Below, in pieces: positions 28,423 through 38,879 of a DNA stretch of 64,000 bases; within the stretch, counting starts at the first letter, position 1; every line of letters begins with the position of its first letter. The notes beneath the pieces are model-generated. The model did not search any database. It saw nothing but the letters and a program-made list of their open reading frames with translations, and was not told the origin of the DNA. The DNA is from Rhodanobacter sp. (lineage in GTDB: Bacteria; Pseudomonadota; Gammaproteobacteria; Xanthomonadales; Rhodanobacteraceae). The position numbers were made by a program, and so were the translations under genes. Location: contig JASBTI010000034.1 of NCBI GenBank assembly GCA_030148505.1, positions 1 to 64,000 on the forward strand, in the 5' to 3' direction.

Positions 28423-29478
28423 ATGAGTGACGCCGAAACGATCGAACGTTTGCGCCGTATCGGCTGGCGTGACGACGCCCTGGCGGCGAGCGGCCTGCGA
28501 CTGGCCCGGGTAGTCGCCCAGCACCGTGCAGGCTATCAGTTGCACGATGGCGATGCCTTGTTTGGTGCGCAGCCGGACGGACGTTTTCTCAAGCGCGGCA
28601 TCGATCCCGGCGAGCGTCCGGTGGTCGGGGATTTTGTCGAAGTGGCCGACGGCACGCCACCGCATATTGTGGCGGTGAGACCGCGCCGCACCGTGCTTTC
28701 ACGGGCGGCGGCCGGAGAGCGGTACGAGCGGCAGCTGATCGCCACCAACATCGACTATGTACTGGTGCTGACCGGGCTGGATGGCGATTTCAATGCGGCG
28801 CGGATCGAGCGCTATCTGTCGCTGACTGAAGGCTCCGGTGCGCAGCCGGTGGTCCTTCTCAGCAAGGTCGATACTCGGGACGGTGTGGCCGAGCAGATAG
28901 CCGCCTTGCGTGCGCGTTTGCCTGAGGGCACGCCGATCCACTGCTTGAACGGCAAAGACCCGGCTAGCGTGGTCGTGCTCGCGCCCTACCTGCAGCCTGG
29001 CGACAGCGCGGTACTGGTGGGCTCTTCCGGCGCCGGCAAGTCAACCCTCACCAATACCTTGCTCGGTTCGGCCACCATGGCGACCGCAGCGGTACGCAGT
29101 CACGACAGCCGCGGGCGGCACACCACCACCCACCGCGCCCTGCTGCAGCTGCCCAGCGGCGGGTGCCTGATCGACACCCCGGGGATGCGCGAACTGAAGC
29201 TTACCGGCGATGAAAACCTGGATCTGTTTGCCGATATCGAGGTGCTCGCCGAGCAATGCCGTTTCGCCGACTGCGGACACGGCAGCGAACCGGGTTGCGC
29301 GGTGCAGGTAGCCCTGGATACCGGGGAGCTTGCGCCCGGGCGCTGGCGCAATTATCTCAAGCTGCATGACGAGCGCGAGGAGCAGGCCGCGACACTGGAA
29401 GCGCGCCTACGCAAGCAGCGCGGCGGTAGACCAATCGAACAGCCGCGAGGTCATCGCGGGCAGCGCGAGCGGGACTAG
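28423..29478 (+). CDS. rsgA: Ribosome small subunit-dependent GTPase A
   Basis: Circularly permuted GTPase motifs: LSKVD, GSSGAGKST, DTPGMREL; C-terminal Cys/His zinc finger (CRFADCGHGSEPGC). Confidence 0.92.
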   Translation: MSDAETIERLRRIGWRDDALAASGLRLARVVAQHRAGYQLHDGDALFGAQPDGRFLKRGIDPGERPVVGDFVEVADGTPPHIVAVRPRRTVLSRAAAGERYERQLIATNIDYVLVLTGLDGDFNAARIERYLSLTEGSGAQPVVLLSKVDTRDGVAEQIAALRARLPEGTPIHCLNGKDPASVVVLAPYLQPGDSAVLVGSSGAGKSTLTNTLLGSATMATAAVRSHDSRGRHTTTHRALLQLPSGGCLIDTPGMRELKLTGDENLDLFADIEVLAEQCRFADCGHGSEPGCAVQVALDTGELAPGRWRNYLKLHDEREEQAATLEARLRKQRGGRPIEQPRGHRGQRERD

Positions 29479-29648
29479 TCGCACGCTGCAGCGGTTGGTG
29501 GCGCTATGATGCGACCATCGATTCTTCCGGCTGACTCCATGCGTCGGTGGCCCGTTCCGACTTTTGCTCGCTGCCCGTTGCGGATGCCCGCCATGGCGAT
29601 TCCGCCGGCTGTCCATACAGGTCGCGTTGCGGATGCGCGAGGGCGGTG

Positions 29649-30950
29649 ATGGACATCCCGCTCGCCGTCGTGGCACCCGAGTTACGGCAGTACGCTGCGC
29701 TGGATCAGCGTCTGCTGGCGGCGGCGCGCAGTATCAACATCCTGCCGACCGTGGCGTGGCCGGCGTCGCTGGAATATCGCCTGGTCGAGGCGTATGGTGC
29801 GGGCCGCTTCGTCTTGCCCGAGGTGGTTTACGAACGCCCGGTATTGGCGACCGTGCGGGCCGAACTGGCGCGTATCGAGCAGGAGGCCGGTAGCGGGCAT
29901 CCGCTCGGTGACTACCTGCGCCGCACCGCCGAGTCATGGCAGGTTGCCGCCGAAATGCTGGAGGCTGTCGGTACGGCGGGCGTCACTGCGCCGTCGATCG
30001 CCTTATACGGACGCCCCGGCGACCTGATTCCCGGCAGCGAGCGCAGCAACCTCGATGCGGCCCGCTATTTTGTCGAGCTATCCGACGAGTTGGGTGCGGA
30101 TCTGCTGGCAGACGATCGCGACTGCAAACGGTCGGCTGAGACGTTGCGAGCGGAGCTAGTGCAAACCCTCGACGACTTTTTCGGTGCCGGACAGATCCGC
30201 GTCGAGGTCGACCCGGAGTTGACGGCAAAGGCTGCCGCAGGGGCGACGCGGATTCGTCTGCGTGGGGGTGCCAGCTTCAGCGAATACGACTATCACCAAT
30301 TGCTGGCGCACGAGGCCTTTGTGCATTCACTGACAGCGCTGAATGGACGACGACAGCCCCTGCTGGGTTCACTGGGTCGCACTTCGCCGCGGGTTACCGC
30401 CACCCAGGAGGGCCTGGCAGTGTTCGCCGAACTGATGTCGGGGGCGATCGACATCACCCGGCTCAAGCGCATCAGTCTGCGTATCCTGGCTATCGACATG
30501 GCGCTCAACGGCGCTGATTTCGTCGAGGTCTACCGTTACTTCAGCGGCTGCGGGCAGAGCGTGGCAGACAGCTTCCACTCGACCCAAAGGGTCTTTCGCG
30601 GCGTGCCGCTCGGCGGCGGTGCGGCATTCGCCAAGGACAATGTTTACCTGTCCGGCCTGCTCACCGTGCACACCTTTTTCCGCTGGGCATTGAAGCAGCG
30701 CCGCATGGATCTGCTGCGACATCTGTTTGCCGGCAAGATGGCCCTGCAGGATGTGATCAGCCTGCAACCGTTTTTCGAGTCCGGCGCCATCCTGCCGCCA
30801 TTGTGGCTGCCACCCTGGATGCAGCATGTCCACGGGCTTGCCGGCAAGCTGGCATTTTCGTTGTTTGTCAATCGCATCCAGATGAATCGGGTGCAGGAGG
30901 ACGAACTTCTGCTGGGCAATCCGAGCCCCGACCCGGGTGCCTTTCCGTGA
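29649..30950 (+). CDS. Flavohemoglobin-expression-modulating QEGLA motif protein (DUF1704-like)
   Basis: HQLLAHEAFVHSLTALNGR and TQEGLAVFAELMSGAID motifs. Confidence 0.85.
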   Translation: MDIPLAVVAPELRQYAALDQRLLAAARSINILPTVAWPASLEYRLVEAYGAGRFVLPEVVYERPVLATVRAELARIEQEAGSGHPLGDYLRRTAESWQVAAEMLEAVGTAGVTAPSIALYGRPGDLIPGSERSNLDAARYFVELSDELGADLLADDRDCKRSAETLRAELVQTLDDFFGAGQIRVEVDPELTAKAAAGATRIRLRGGASFSEYDYHQLLAHEAFVHSLTALNGRRQPLLGSLGRTSPRVTATQEGLAVFAELMSGAIDITRLKRISLRILAIDMALNGADFVEVYRYFSGCGQSVADSFHSTQRVFRGVPLGGGAAFAKDNVYLSGLLTVHTFFRWALKQRRMDLLRHLFAGKMALQDVISLQPFFESGAILPPLWLPPWMQHVHGLAGKLAFSLFVNRIQMNRVQEDELLLGNPSPDPGAFP

Positions 30951-31004
30951 GCGAGCGGACTCGGGTACGCGCCGCCCCGGTGCTACCATCACGAACAGTC
31001 ATTC

Positions 31005-33329
31005 GTGGCGAATGACACCCCCTTTCTCAACAAAACACATCCGATGGCCCTCCCCGAAGAATTGCGTCTCGCCGCACTCGAATATCATCGCCTGCCGCGA
31101 CCGGGCAAGATCAAGATCACCCCGACCACCTCGTTGCTGACCCAGCGTGACCTTTCGCTAGCCTATTCGCCGGGAGTGGCGGCTGCCTGTGATGCGATCG
31201 TCGAGGATCCGGGCTCGGCCGCCGAGTACACCGCGCGCGCCAATCTGGTCGCAGTGATCAGCAACGGCACGGCGGTATTGGGGCTGGGCAATATCGGCCC
31301 GCTGGCGGCCAAGCCGGTGATGGAAGGCAAGGGTGTGTTGTTTCAGAAGTTTGCCGGTATCGATGTGTTCGACATCGAGATTGCCGAAAACGACCCGGAC
31401 AAGCTGGTCGAGATCATCGCCTCGATGGAGCCGACCTTCGGCGGCATCAACCTGGAAGACATCAAGGCACCGGAGTGCTTCATCGTCGAGCGCAAGCTGC
31501 GCGAGCGGATGAAGATCCCGGTGTTCCACGATGACCAGCACGGCACCGCGATCATCGTCGGTGCCGCGGTGCTCAATGCGCTGGAGGTAGTCGGCAAGAA
31601 CATCGGGGACGTCAAGCTGGCCACCGCGGGAGCTGGTGCGGCCGGCATTGCCTGTCTGGACATGCTGGTGGCGCTGGGGCTGAAGCCCGAAAATATCCTC
31701 GCTTACGACCGCGAAGGCGTGCTGTATACCGGCCGCGAGCAGCTGGATCCGGACAAGCTGCGTTACGCGCGGGACACCGACAAGCGCACGCTCGCCGAAA
31801 TCGTCGACGGTGCCGATGTGTTTCTCGGTCTCTCTGCCGGTGGCATCCTGAAGCCGGAGATGGTCGCGACGATGGCCGACAGGCCGGTGATCCTGGCCCT
31901 GGCCAACCCCAATTCGGAGATCATGCCGGAGGATGCCAAGCGGGTGCGCCCGGACTGCATCATCGCGACCGGGCGGTCGGACTACCCGAACCAGGTCAAC
32001 AACGCGCTGTGCTTTCCCTACATTTTCCGTGGCGCGCTCGATGTCGGTGCCACCGTGATCAACGAGGCCATGAAGCTGGCTTGCGTGCGCGCGATCGCGG
32101 CGCTGGCGCGGATCGAGGCTTCCGATCTCGGCGGCTATGGCGGCGAGGTACCGTCGTTTGGTCCCGAATACCTGATTCCACGTCCGTTCGATCCACGTCT
32201 TCTGGTGATGCTGGCGCCGGCCGTGGCGCTGGCGGCGATGGAGTCCGGCGTGGCCACACGTCCGATTGCCGACATGGATGCGTACCGCGAGAAACTCGGC
32301 CAGTTCATCTACCGCACCGGTTTGCTGATGAAGCCGGTGTACGAGCGGGCGCGTGCGGATCGCAAGCGCGTCGCTTACGCCGAAGGCGAGGAGGAAAATG
32401 TCCTGCGCGCGGTGCAGACGGTGATCGACGAGCACTTAGCCTTCCCCGTGTTGATCGGACGTCCGGACGTGATTCAGACGCGCATCGAGCGGTTGGGTCT
32501 GCGGATGCGCGAAGGGGTCGACTTCGAGCTGACCAACATCAACGAGGACCCACGATTCAACGAGTACTGGCAGCAGTATCACACGCTGACCGAACGTCGT
32601 GGCGTGACGCCGGCGGCGGCCAAGAACCTGGTGCGCTCGCGGCCGACCCTGATCGCCGCGCTGATGGTCGAGCGGGGCGAGGTCGACGCCATGATCTGCG
32701 GTCTGGTCGGCCGCTATCACAAGAAGCTCGGTTACCTGCGCAGTGTGTTTTCCCTCGATCCGGGGGTGCAGTGCACGTCAGCGATGAGCGGGGTGATCAA
32801 TGACCGGGGTGCCTGGTTTTTCCTCGATACCCATGTGCAGGTCGATCCCACCGCGGAACAGATTGCCGAGGCCACCTTGCAGGCCAGTTACCGCCTCAAG
32901 CAGTTTGGTATCGAGCCGAAGGTAGCGCTGCTGTCGCATTCCAACTACGGCAGCCATGACAACCCGAGTGCCGCGAAGATGCGCAAGGTCTGGCAGATCC
33001 TCAAAGCGCGCGCGCCCAAGTTGGAGGCGGACGGCGAAATGCAGGCCGACACCGCATGGGACGACGTGTTGCGTCAGCGCATGTTTCCGCACACTACGCT
33101 CAGTGGACGCGCCAACTTGTTTGTTATGCCCAATCTGGATGCAGCCAACATCGCCTACAACATGGTGCGGGTGATGACCGATGGTGTGGCGATTGGACCG
33201 ATCCTGATGGGCCTGGACAAGTCGGCACACATTCTGACCTCGGCCTCGACGGCGCGTCGCATCGTCAACATGACGGCGGTGGCGGCGGTCGATGCACAGA
33301 TTCGTGCGGCCAACCGCTCATCGCGTTGA
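31005..33329 (+). CDS. maeB: NADP-dependent malic enzyme with C-terminal phosphotransacetylase-like domain (start 31005 or 31044)
   Basis: Malic enzyme domain ([31 protein letters not shown]) fused to a PTA-like domain ([29 protein letters not shown]). Confidence 0.93.
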   Translation: MANDTPFLNKTHPMALPEELRLAALEYHRLPRPGKIKITPTTSLLTQRDLSLAYSPGVAAACDAIVEDPGSAAEYTARANLVAVISNGTAVLGLGNIGPLAAKPVMEGKGVLFQKFAGIDVFDIEIAENDPDKLVEIIASMEPTFGGINLEDIKAPECFIVERKLRERMKIPVFHDDQHGTAIIVGAAVLNALEVVGKNIGDVKLATAGAGAAGIACLDMLVALGLKPENILAYDREGVLYTGREQLDPDKLRYARDTDKRTLAEIVDGADVFLGLSAGGILKPEMVATMADRPVILALANPNSEIMPEDAKRVRPDCIIATGRSDYPNQVNNALCFPYIFRGALDVGATVINEAMKLACVRAIAALARIEASDLGGYGGEVPSFGPEYLIPRPFDPRLLVMLAPAVALAAMESGVATRPIADMDAYREKLGQFIYRTGLLMKPVYERARADRKRVAYAEGEEENVLRAVQTVIDEHLAFPVLIGRPDVIQTRIERLGLRMREGVDFELTNINEDPRFNEYWQQYHTLTERRGVTPAAAKNLVRSRPTLIAALMVERGEVDAMICGLVGRYHKKLGYLRSVFSLDPGVQCTSAMSGVINDRGAWFFLDTHVQVDPTAEQIAEATLQASYRLKQFGIEPKVALLSHSNYGSHDNPSAAKMRKVWQILKARAPKLEADGEMQADTAWDDVLRQRMFPHTTLSGRANLFVMPNLDAANIAYNMVRVMTDGVAIGPILMGLDKSAHILTSASTARRIVNMTAVAAVDAQIRAANRSSR

Positions 33330-33394
33330 TCCAGGGAAGGGTCGTATCGCCGACGAGCTCGATCTCGGTACCTGCTAAGCCCGTAGGTGCCTCG

Positions 33395-33412
33395 CCATGC
33401 GTCGACGCATGG
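33395..33412. promoter_or_regulatory. 18-bp perfect palindrome between maeB and aceE
   Basis: CCATGCGTCGACGCATGG is its own reverse complement. Confidence 0.4.
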
Positions 33413-33461
33413 ACGTCTGAATTGGCAGGGTGTGGGTTCAGGAGCTAAACTTGGGCGTTGA

Positions 33462-33487
33462 TCCCGCCACCTTCCCCTGTGGCGGGA
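33462..33487 (+). other. Hairpin upstream of aceE
   Basis: TCCCGCCAC - CTTCCCCT - GTGGCGGGA, 9-bp perfect stem ending 43 nt before ATG 33531. Confidence 0.45.
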
Positions 33488-33530
33488 ATCCCCTCAAGCC
33501 TGACGCCGCAAGGCATCCCGGAGACCTCAC

Positions 33531-36224
33531 ATGGATCAGCTCGACGATATCCTGAATCAGGACATCGACCCCACCGAAACCCGGGAATGGTTGGACTCAC
33601 TCGAGGCGGTCATCCACCACGATGGCACTGAGCGGGCGCACTTTCTGCTGGAGCGAATGGTCGATTCGACGCGCCGCTCCGGCGGCTATCTGCCGTTCGA
33701 TCCGACCACCGAATACGTCAACACGATTGCCCCGGCTAACGAGGCGAAGATGTCAGGCGACCCGGCGATGGAATGGCGCATTCGTTCGTTGATCCGCTGG
33801 AACGCGATGGCCATGGTGGTGCGGGCCAACCGCAAACCCGGTGAGCTGGGTGGGCATATCGCCAGTTTTGCATCGTCGGCAACTCTCTACGACGTAGGCT
33901 TCAATCATTTTTGGCGCGCGCCGTCCGACGATCACCCGGGCGACCTGGTGCTCCACCAGGGTCATTCCAGCCCGGGCATCTATGCGCGCTCGTTCCTCGA
34001 AGGCCGGCTGGCCGAGGATCAGCTCGACCTGTTCCGCATGGAGGTGGCTGGCAAGGGTCGCGCATTGTCGTCGTATCCCCATCCGTGGTTGATGCCGGAT
34101 TACTGGCAGGTGCCGACGGTCTCGATGGGACTGGGTCCGATCCAGGCGATCTACCAGGCGCAGTTCTTCAAGTATCTTGAGCATCGCGGATTGGTTCCCA
34201 AGAGCGACCGCAAGGTATGGTGCTTCCTCGGCGACGGCGAGACCGACGAGCCGGAATCGCTGGGCGCGATCTCGCTGGCCGGGCGCGAAGGTCTGGACAA
34301 CCTGATCTTTGTGATCAACTGCAATCTGCAGCGACTGGACGGTCCGGTGCGTGGCAATGGCAAGATCGTCCAGGAGCTGGAAGGTGAGTTCCGCGGTGCC
34401 GGCTGGAACGCGATCAAGCTGGTCTGGGGCAGCTACTGGGATCCGCTCCTGGCGCGCGACCACAAGGGTGTGCTGCGCAAGCTGATGATGGAAACCGTAG
34501 ACGGCGAGTACCAGGCCTGCAAGGCGTTCGGCGGCGCCTACACCCGGGAGCATTTCTTCGGCAAATATCCGGAGACGCGCGAGATGGTCGCCAACCTCAG
34601 TGACGACGATATCTGGCGGCTGAACCGCGGCGGGCATGATCCGCACAAGGTGTATGCGGCCTACCATGCGGCGGTGAATACCGAGGGTATGCCGACGGTA
34701 ATCCTGGCCAAGACGGTCAAGGGTTATGGCATGGGTTCGGCCGGGGAATCGCAGAACCCGACCCATCAGCAGAAGAAGCTGGATGAGGATTCGGTGCGCC
34801 ACTTCCGCGACCGCTTCCAGATCCCCATCCCCGACGATAAGCTCAAGGACGTACCGTATTACCACCCGGGCAAGGACTCGCCCGAGGTGCAGTACATGCT
34901 GGAACGGCGTCGGGCGTTGGGCGGCGCGCTGCCGCAGCGTCGTCGCAAGGCCGATGCAAAGCTGAAGGCACCGGAGCTTTCGGCGTTCGAGCAGATCACC
35001 AAGGGTACCGGCGAGCGCGAGATATCCACCACCATGGCCTTGGTACGTGGTATCAACCTCTTGCTGCGCGACAAACAGCTGGGCGAGCGCGTGGTACCGA
35101 TCGTGGCCGACGAGGCGCGCACCTTCGGTATGGAGGGAATGTTCCGGCAGATCGGCATTTATGCGCCGTTCGGCCAGAAATACCGGCCGCAGGACTCCGA
35201 TCAGCTGTTGTACTACCGCGAGGACCAGAAGGGCCAGGTACTGCAGCAAGGTATCAGCGAGGCCGGCGGCATGGCTTCGTGGATGGCGGCGGCGACCAGC
35301 TACTCGACCAGTAACCAGGCGATGCTGCCGTTCTTCATCTATTACTCGATGTTCGGTTTCCAGCGCATAGGCGATCTGGCCTGGGCTGCCGGCGATATGC
35401 GTTCGCGCGGCTTCCTGATCGGCGGCACTGCCGGGCGTACCACGCTCAATGGCGAAGGCCTGCAACATGAGGACGGCCAGTCGCACCTGATGTCCGGCGT
35501 GATACCCAATGTGAAGTCGTACGACCCCACGTTTTCCTATGAGGTTGCAGTGATCTTGCACGACGGCGTGCGGCGGATGATGCAGGAGCAGGAGGACATC
35601 TACTACTACATCACCGTGATGAACGAGAACTACAGCCATCCGGATCTGCCCAAAGGCAGCGAGGACGGCATCATCAAGGGCATGTACCTGTTCAAGGACG
35701 GCGGCAAGCCGAAAAAGGCGGAGCCGCGCGTACAGTTGCTCGGTTCCGGCACGATCCTGCGCGAAGTGATTGCGGCGGCCGAACTGCTGGAGAAGGATTT
35801 TGGCGTGAAGTCCGATATCTGGTCGTGCCCGAGCTTCATCGAGTTGCGCCGCGACGGCTTCGACGCCGAGCGCTGGAACCGTCTGCACCCGGAAGCGGAG
35901 CCGCGCGTGCCGTATGTCACCGGTCTGCTCGAAGGACGACAGGGGCCGGCGATCGCCGCCAGCGACTATGTGCGGGAGTTCGCCGACCAGATCCGCGCCT
36001 TCATGCCTGAGGGCATGCGCTACACGGCACTGGGTACAGATGGTTTCGGCCGTTCGGACACGCGGGCGCACTTGCGTGAGTTCTTTGAGGTCGACCGCTA
36101 CTGGATTGCCCATGCGGCCCTGGCAGCCCTGGCGAAAGAGGGCAAGGTCAATGCCAAGGATGTCAGCCGGGCGATCAAGGAATACAAGCTTGATCCGGAA
36201 AAACCGAATCCGCTGACCGTCTGA
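33531..36224 (+). CDS. aceE: Pyruvate dehydrogenase E1 component, homodimeric type
   Basis: Full-length 897 aa; GLGPIQAIYQAQFFKYLEHRG, WCFLGDGETDEPESLGAI (TPP site). Confidence 0.96.
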   Translation: MDQLDDILNQDIDPTETREWLDSLEAVIHHDGTERAHFLLERMVDSTRRSGGYLPFDPTTEYVNTIAPANEAKMSGDPAMEWRIRSLIRWNAMAMVVRANRKPGELGGHIASFASSATLYDVGFNHFWRAPSDDHPGDLVLHQGHSSPGIYARSFLEGRLAEDQLDLFRMEVAGKGRALSSYPHPWLMPDYWQVPTVSMGLGPIQAIYQAQFFKYLEHRGLVPKSDRKVWCFLGDGETDEPESLGAISLAGREGLDNLIFVINCNLQRLDGPVRGNGKIVQELEGEFRGAGWNAIKLVWGSYWDPLLARDHKGVLRKLMMETVDGEYQACKAFGGAYTREHFFGKYPETREMVANLSDDDIWRLNRGGHDPHKVYAAYHAAVNTEGMPTVILAKTVKGYGMGSAGESQNPTHQQKKLDEDSVRHFRDRFQIPIPDDKLKDVPYYHPGKDSPEVQYMLERRRALGGALPQRRRKADAKLKAPELSAFEQITKGTGEREISTTMALVRGINLLLRDKQLGERVVPIVADEARTFGMEGMFRQIGIYAPFGQKYRPQDSDQLLYYREDQKGQVLQQGISEAGGMASWMAAATSYSTSNQAMLPFFIYYSMFGFQRIGDLAWAAGDMRSRGFLIGGTAGRTTLNGEGLQHEDGQSHLMSGVIPNVKSYDPTFSYEVAVILHDGVRRMMQEQEDIYYYITVMNENYSHPDLPKGSEDGIIKGMYLFKDGGKPKKAEPRVQLLGSGTILREVIAAAELLEKDFGVKSDIWSCPSFIELRRDGFDAERWNRLHPEAEPRVPYVTGLLEGRQGPAIAASDYVREFADQIRAFMPEGMRYTALGTDGFGRSDTRAHLREFFEVDRYWIAHAALAALAKEGKVNAKDVSRAIKEYKLDPEKPNPLTV

Positions 36225-36246
36225 CCGCGGGGCCAGCTTTTACCCT

Positions 36247-36271
36247 AAAAGCAGCCCCTCGGGCGGCTTTT
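36247..36271 (+). terminator. Terminator-like hairpin after aceE
   Basis: AAAAGC-A-GCCC-CTC-GGGC-G-GCTTTT. Confidence 0.6.
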
Positions 36272-36327
36272 GGGGTGAACTGGGCAGCAAGCATCCGGCG
36301 GCGCCGCCTGCGCTTGGTCGCGGTCCG

Positions 36328-36660
36328 TTAGGCTTCGTCATCGCCGCGAAAAACGCGGCGCAACAATATGAAGGCGGCGACGGTCCCGGCGACAATTGCC
36401 ACGGTCGCCACCGGGTGCCGATTGACCTGACGACGCAGGCGACGGTAATGATAATTTGCCTCGTCTGCGATATCTTCGGCGGTGGTCGTCAGGCGGCGGC
36501 TGTAGTGGTTGCCGCGGCGGCCGAAACGTTCACCGAGATGGCGGCCGCGATCAATCAGATTCTGCGCTGTAGTACCAGCATCGTCCGCATACTGGCGCGC
36601 CTTCTCGCCAACCTTTGCGCCGACATCCTGCATCTGATGTTTGATCTCACGGTTACGCAT
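36328..36660 (-). CDS. Small DUF883/ElaB-YqjD-like membrane-anchored protein
   Basis: Helical, charged N-terminus, then RQVNRHPVATVAIVAGTVAAFILLRRVFR C-terminal TM segment. Confidence 0.65.
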   Translation of the reverse strand: MRNREIKHQMQDVGAKVGEKARQYADDAGTTAQNLIDRGRHLGERFGRRGNHYSRRLTTTAEDIADEANYHYRRLRRQVNRHPVATVAIVAGTVAAFILLRRVFRGDDEA

Positions 36661-36998
36661 CGGCTTTCTCCTGTCAGTGGCGGACAGAGCGTGGCAGGGT
36701 GGTTGTGAGCGGCATGTGGACACGACGGCACTGTTCCTAGTCACGGTGTGCCGCGCGCCGGAATACCTGCTTGCGCAGCAACGCCGACATCGCAGCGACG
36801 TCGTTGCGCGCATCCTGGACAGAAACTGAGTACGGCGGAGGCATCGCAGTCCGCGAGACATTCGGCCGCGAAAGTGTGGTCATGGAAGGTTTCAGCGGGA
36901 ATCTACGTTCGACCCAGGAGGCTGACGCCGGCACAGTTGCACCGGAACCGCGGCTCGGCCCACTCTATGGGTCTGTTTTCTGTCTTGGTGTGCCGCCG

Positions 36999-37730
36999 AT
37001 GAACCTGTCGTCCCGTTATTTTCTGTCCGCCCTGGCCTGCACGGGGTTGCTGCTGGCCGGTTGTTCACCGTCAGGTGCCCCCGCGCCGTCAGCGGCCCAG
37101 CAGCAGGCGCAGGCCAAAGCTGCAGCCGCAGCGCGCAACCTCGAGACCTACCGCCAGCTGCTGCGCATCGGCAACGATCAGATGGCGATGACCATGGGCA
37201 AGGACATCCTCAGTCGCTTCCCCGACAGCGCGGCGGCCAGCGAGGTGCAAAAAACCTTGCCGGCGATCGAAAAGCGTTATCGTGAAAACAGCGAGAAGCA
37301 ACGGTTGGCCGCACTGTGGTTGTATCAGGTATCGCCGATGGCGGGCGGTACGCAATCGACTGCCACTATCTACAGCAGTCAGCCTTCCGGCAACAGCCGG
37401 GTGCGACTGGTACTGCGTCGGCACACCAGTTGGGGCCTGAATGTATTTCTGTATGGCAGCGGCCATGGGTTCGTCTGTCGCGGCAACTGCACGGTGATTT
37501 CACATGTCGACGGCAAGCTGGAGCATATCAAGGCGTTTGCGCCCTCCACCGGCGAGCCGGCGTTGATGATCCGCGACGGCAAGGCCTTTATCGCCATGCT
37601 GAAGAAAGCCAGCAAGATCACCATGGACGTGACGTTGCGCGACAACGACAAGAAAGAGCAGCTGGTATACGAGGTCGGTGGTTTCAATCCCGATAAGTGG
37701 AAGACACTCGGAAAGCGCTCCAATAAGTAG
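36999..37730 (+). CDS. Hypothetical lipoprotein
   Basis: MNLSSRYFLSALACTGLLLAGCSPSG (lipobox LAGC); family not recognised. Confidence 0.7.
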   Translation: MNLSSRYFLSALACTGLLLAGCSPSGAPAPSAAQQQAQAKAAAAARNLETYRQLLRIGNDQMAMTMGKDILSRFPDSAAASEVQKTLPAIEKRYRENSEKQRLAALWLYQVSPMAGGTQSTATIYSSQPSGNSRVRLVLRRHTSWGLNVFLYGSGHGFVCRGNCTVISHVDGKLEHIKAFAPSTGEPALMIRDGKAFIAMLKKASKITMDVTLRDNDKKEQLVYEVGGFNPDKWKTLGKRSNK

Positions 37731-37777
37731 TAAATCTGTCGCGGGGTTTTATGCTGCCAAGGCGTGCGGGCCTGGGT

Positions 37778-38187
37778 ATGCGTCGATATGTACTGGTTAT
37801 AGGCGTGTCGATGGCTGCTTGCGGTGATCGCCCTCGACCCGCGAATGGCCGCCACCTGCAATGCAGCTGCCGAGTCACCAGTTTTCGGTTTGTCTATCTG
37901 GTATGCGGAGAGAGTCTCGGTGACGACCACCTGGTGGTTCGCACCTTGCCCTCGCGACTGGCTGCTTTCGGTGGAACCCCATTGCCGTGGGCTGAAAGAC
38001 GCGTGGCACTTCGGCGTTGCGGCGGGTTGCGGTGAACCAGGATCGCGTGGTGTTCGATGCTGGCGGACGTCGCGAGGCATGCAATATCGTGCGGATTCGT
38101 CCGGTAAACGTTGGCAAGTTGGTGTCGATGGGATCGGATCTTGCCGCGCAAGCCTATATGCCGCCGATCTATACTCTCCGACGCTGA
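37778..38187 (+). pseudogene. Frameshifted paralogue of the lipoprotein at 38227-38676
   Basis: Three reading frames successively match the intact neighbour: ESLGDDHLVVRT vs ESLGDSQLAVYT; DWLLSVEPHC vs AWLLDVSPHC; VNQDRVV...CNIVRIRPVNVGKL vs VNFDRVI...CAIREIRPIDVARL. Confidence 0.75.
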
Positions 38188-38226
38188 CCCGCGTTTGGCC
38201 ATCGATTCCGTCTCCGGGAGAGTGCC

Positions 38227-38676
38227 ATGAACAATGTTTTCACCCGTATTGCGATGTTGCTCACCGGCATGGTGCTGACTGGCTGTGCCAGCATGCCCTA
38301 TGCGCAACGCCTGCATCAGCGACAACTGGACTATGCGGCCGCCGCCGGCGCGCCAGTGAGGCATTTCAACTTCTTCACGTTGTATTCGTGGGAATCGCTG
38401 GGCGACAGTCAGCTGGCGGTTTATACCAAGCCGAACAAGGCCTGGTTGCTGGATGTCTCGCCGCACTGCCTCCAGCTTGGCTATGGCAACGCCATCGCGG
38501 TGACCTCGTATCTCCATCAGATCTCGGTGAACTTCGACCGGGTGATCGTGGCGGGTTCACCGGTGCCGTGCGCGATCAGGGAGATTCGCCCGATCGACGT
38601 GGCACGCCTGAAGACCTTGCAGCGCGAGCGACATCGTATCGAGAGTCGACCACGGGTACCCGGCGAAGGCCGATAG
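38227..38676 (+). CDS. Small hypothetical lipoprotein
   Basis: MNNVFTRIAMLLTGMVLTGCASM (lipobox LTGC). Confidence 0.75.
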   Translation: MNNVFTRIAMLLTGMVLTGCASMPYAQRLHQRQLDYAAAAGAPVRHFNFFTLYSWESLGDSQLAVYTKPNKAWLLDVSPHCLQLGYGNAIAVTSYLHQISVNFDRVIVAGSPVPCAIREIRPIDVARLKTLQRERHRIESRPRVPGEGR

Positions 38677-38879
38677 CGCTGGTTTGGGCCAACTGGCATC
38701 TGCCAGGGGCCAGTGATCCCAACCGCCGTGCCATGCGTTGACCGGCACGTGGTGCGCTACTGCGTCGCTTGACCATTGGATTGGCGCCGACCGACCTCAT
38801 CTGGTCAGGTCAGACATGTCCCGCGAGACTGTCCGCACCGTGCCCCACCGAATTTCAAACACCACCCATGGAGCCATGC

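Noticed and set aside
33753-36113. 786-aa ORF antisense to aceE
   Set aside because: Lies entirely opposite a well-conserved aceE gene; long antisense ORFs are expected in GC-rich coding DNA, and the translation has no recognisable domain.
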